A stretch of DNA of 26,690 nt from a virus. Below the pieces are notes generated by a model that ran no database searches, had not been told where the DNA came from, and worked only from the letters and a program-made list of their open reading frames with translations. A program made the position numbers and the translations under genes. Within the stretch, counting starts at the first letter, position 1. Each line of letters begins with the position of its first letter. Where the stretch lies: positions 1 through 26,690 of the IMG/VR virus record IMGVR_UViG_3300017744_000113; one strand, written 5' to 3'. Shown here in pieces: positions 26,450 through 26,690 of the stretch.

Positions 26450-26575
26450 TTAATAGGATTTTTAGTAGGTTATTGCTGTAAAGAAGTATACAGAATACTT
26501 AAATATATGAGCACATCCGAAACTATTTTTTTAGATGAGGACTGGGATATGTTATCCCGTGATGATTTACCATAA
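26441..26575 (+). CDS. Tiny membrane protein (44 aa)
   Basis: A 44-residue protein that starts MDYLIGFLVGYCCKEVYRIL and ends in a short acidic tail (FLDEDWDML). Residues 3-20 are hydrophobic enough for one membrane helix, followed by basic residues, so the C-terminus is probably cytoplasmic. Very short proteins with an LIGF-x-x-GY-x-x-KE helix are known to me from marine phages, near lysis genes. It has no ribosome binding site; the ATG lies ten bases after a TATAAT and begins the right arm of an inverted repeat. Its stop shares a base with the next ATG. Confidence 0.5.
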   Translation: MDYLIGFLVGYCCKEVYRILKYMSTSETIFLDEDWDMLSRDDLP

Positions 26576-26690
26576 TGACTACAGGTAACGGATTCACACA
26601 AAAAGAAATGTTGGTAATGATATTAGAAGGTCAAAAAGAAATCAATAAACAGATAGATGAGTTACATGAAAAGGTTAATACAAAGATTGG
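26575..26690 (+). CDS. Small coiled-coil protein, cut by window end
   Basis: An open frame starting at a TAATG junction and still open at the last base; 38 complete codons are visible. It reads MTTGNGFTQKEMLVMILEG and continues as a charged heptad-like helix (KEINKQIDELHEKVN). Small proteins with such a helix before a membrane anchor often sit beside holins, so a lysis-module protein is possible, but the deciding C-terminal part is outside the window. Confidence 0.5.
   Translation, partial: MTTGNGFTQKEMLVMILEGQKEINKQIDELHEKVNTKI

Overview
The window is a structural-gene block from a low-GC double-stranded DNA tailed phage. Every gene is on the + strand, packed end to end, with many TAATG stop-start junctions. 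It opens inside the large terminase gene and closes inside a small coiled-coil gene, so both ends are cut. No tRNA, integrase, polymerase, CRISPR or insertion sequence is visible. Tail-fibre modules and several hypothetical families are of the kind I associate with marine phages. Thr/Pro linkers (residues 184-200 of the lysozyme-like protein; PETTTTE in the 596-aa protein), a scaffold of actinophage style and possible leaderless promoters make a marine actinobacterial host a reasonable guess, but the host is not proven. No tail tape measure or major tail tube protein is recognisable, so a short-tailed (podovirus-like) virion is likeliest.

Layout: 1-3152 holds terminase and portal. 3145-3641 holds two small proteins. 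3641-15817 is a 12-kb run of six genes, led by a 2084-aa protein and including a lysozyme-like protein; I read it as internal (ejection) proteins, all six free of cysteine. 15818-16021 is the only sizeable non-coding stretch: an extended -10 promoter and a leader with three small hairpins. 16022-17665 holds scaffold and an SU10-like major capsid protein, followed by a terminator-like hairpin. 17749-21234 holds a small beta-rich head protein, an unknown 61-aa protein, a probable connector and a large tail protein. A second promoter at 21242-21270 precedes a modular fibre, a glycine-rich adhesin-like protein and a marine-phage fibre-associated protein (to 24829). 24837-26425 holds unknown genes, one resembling DUF6065. 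26426-26690 holds a third TATAAT, a 9-bp inverted repeat over a start codon, a tiny membrane protein and the cut coiled-coil gene.

Working model: terminase and portal package DNA into a capsid built from scaffold and MCP; the internal block is loaded into the head and ejected ahead of the DNA, with the lysozyme-like protein opening the wall; the connector, tail protein, fibre and adhesin attach to the host.

The strongest window-wide signal is the complete absence of GATC, found by reading the whole window by eye, where a rough expectation is about 80. It shows in codon choice: Asp is GAC before codons starting with C, and Arg is CGT rather than AGA before TCN serine codons. Other items worth a second look are the three-hairpin leader, the shared promoter motif, and the inverted repeat covering the start of the small membrane protein.
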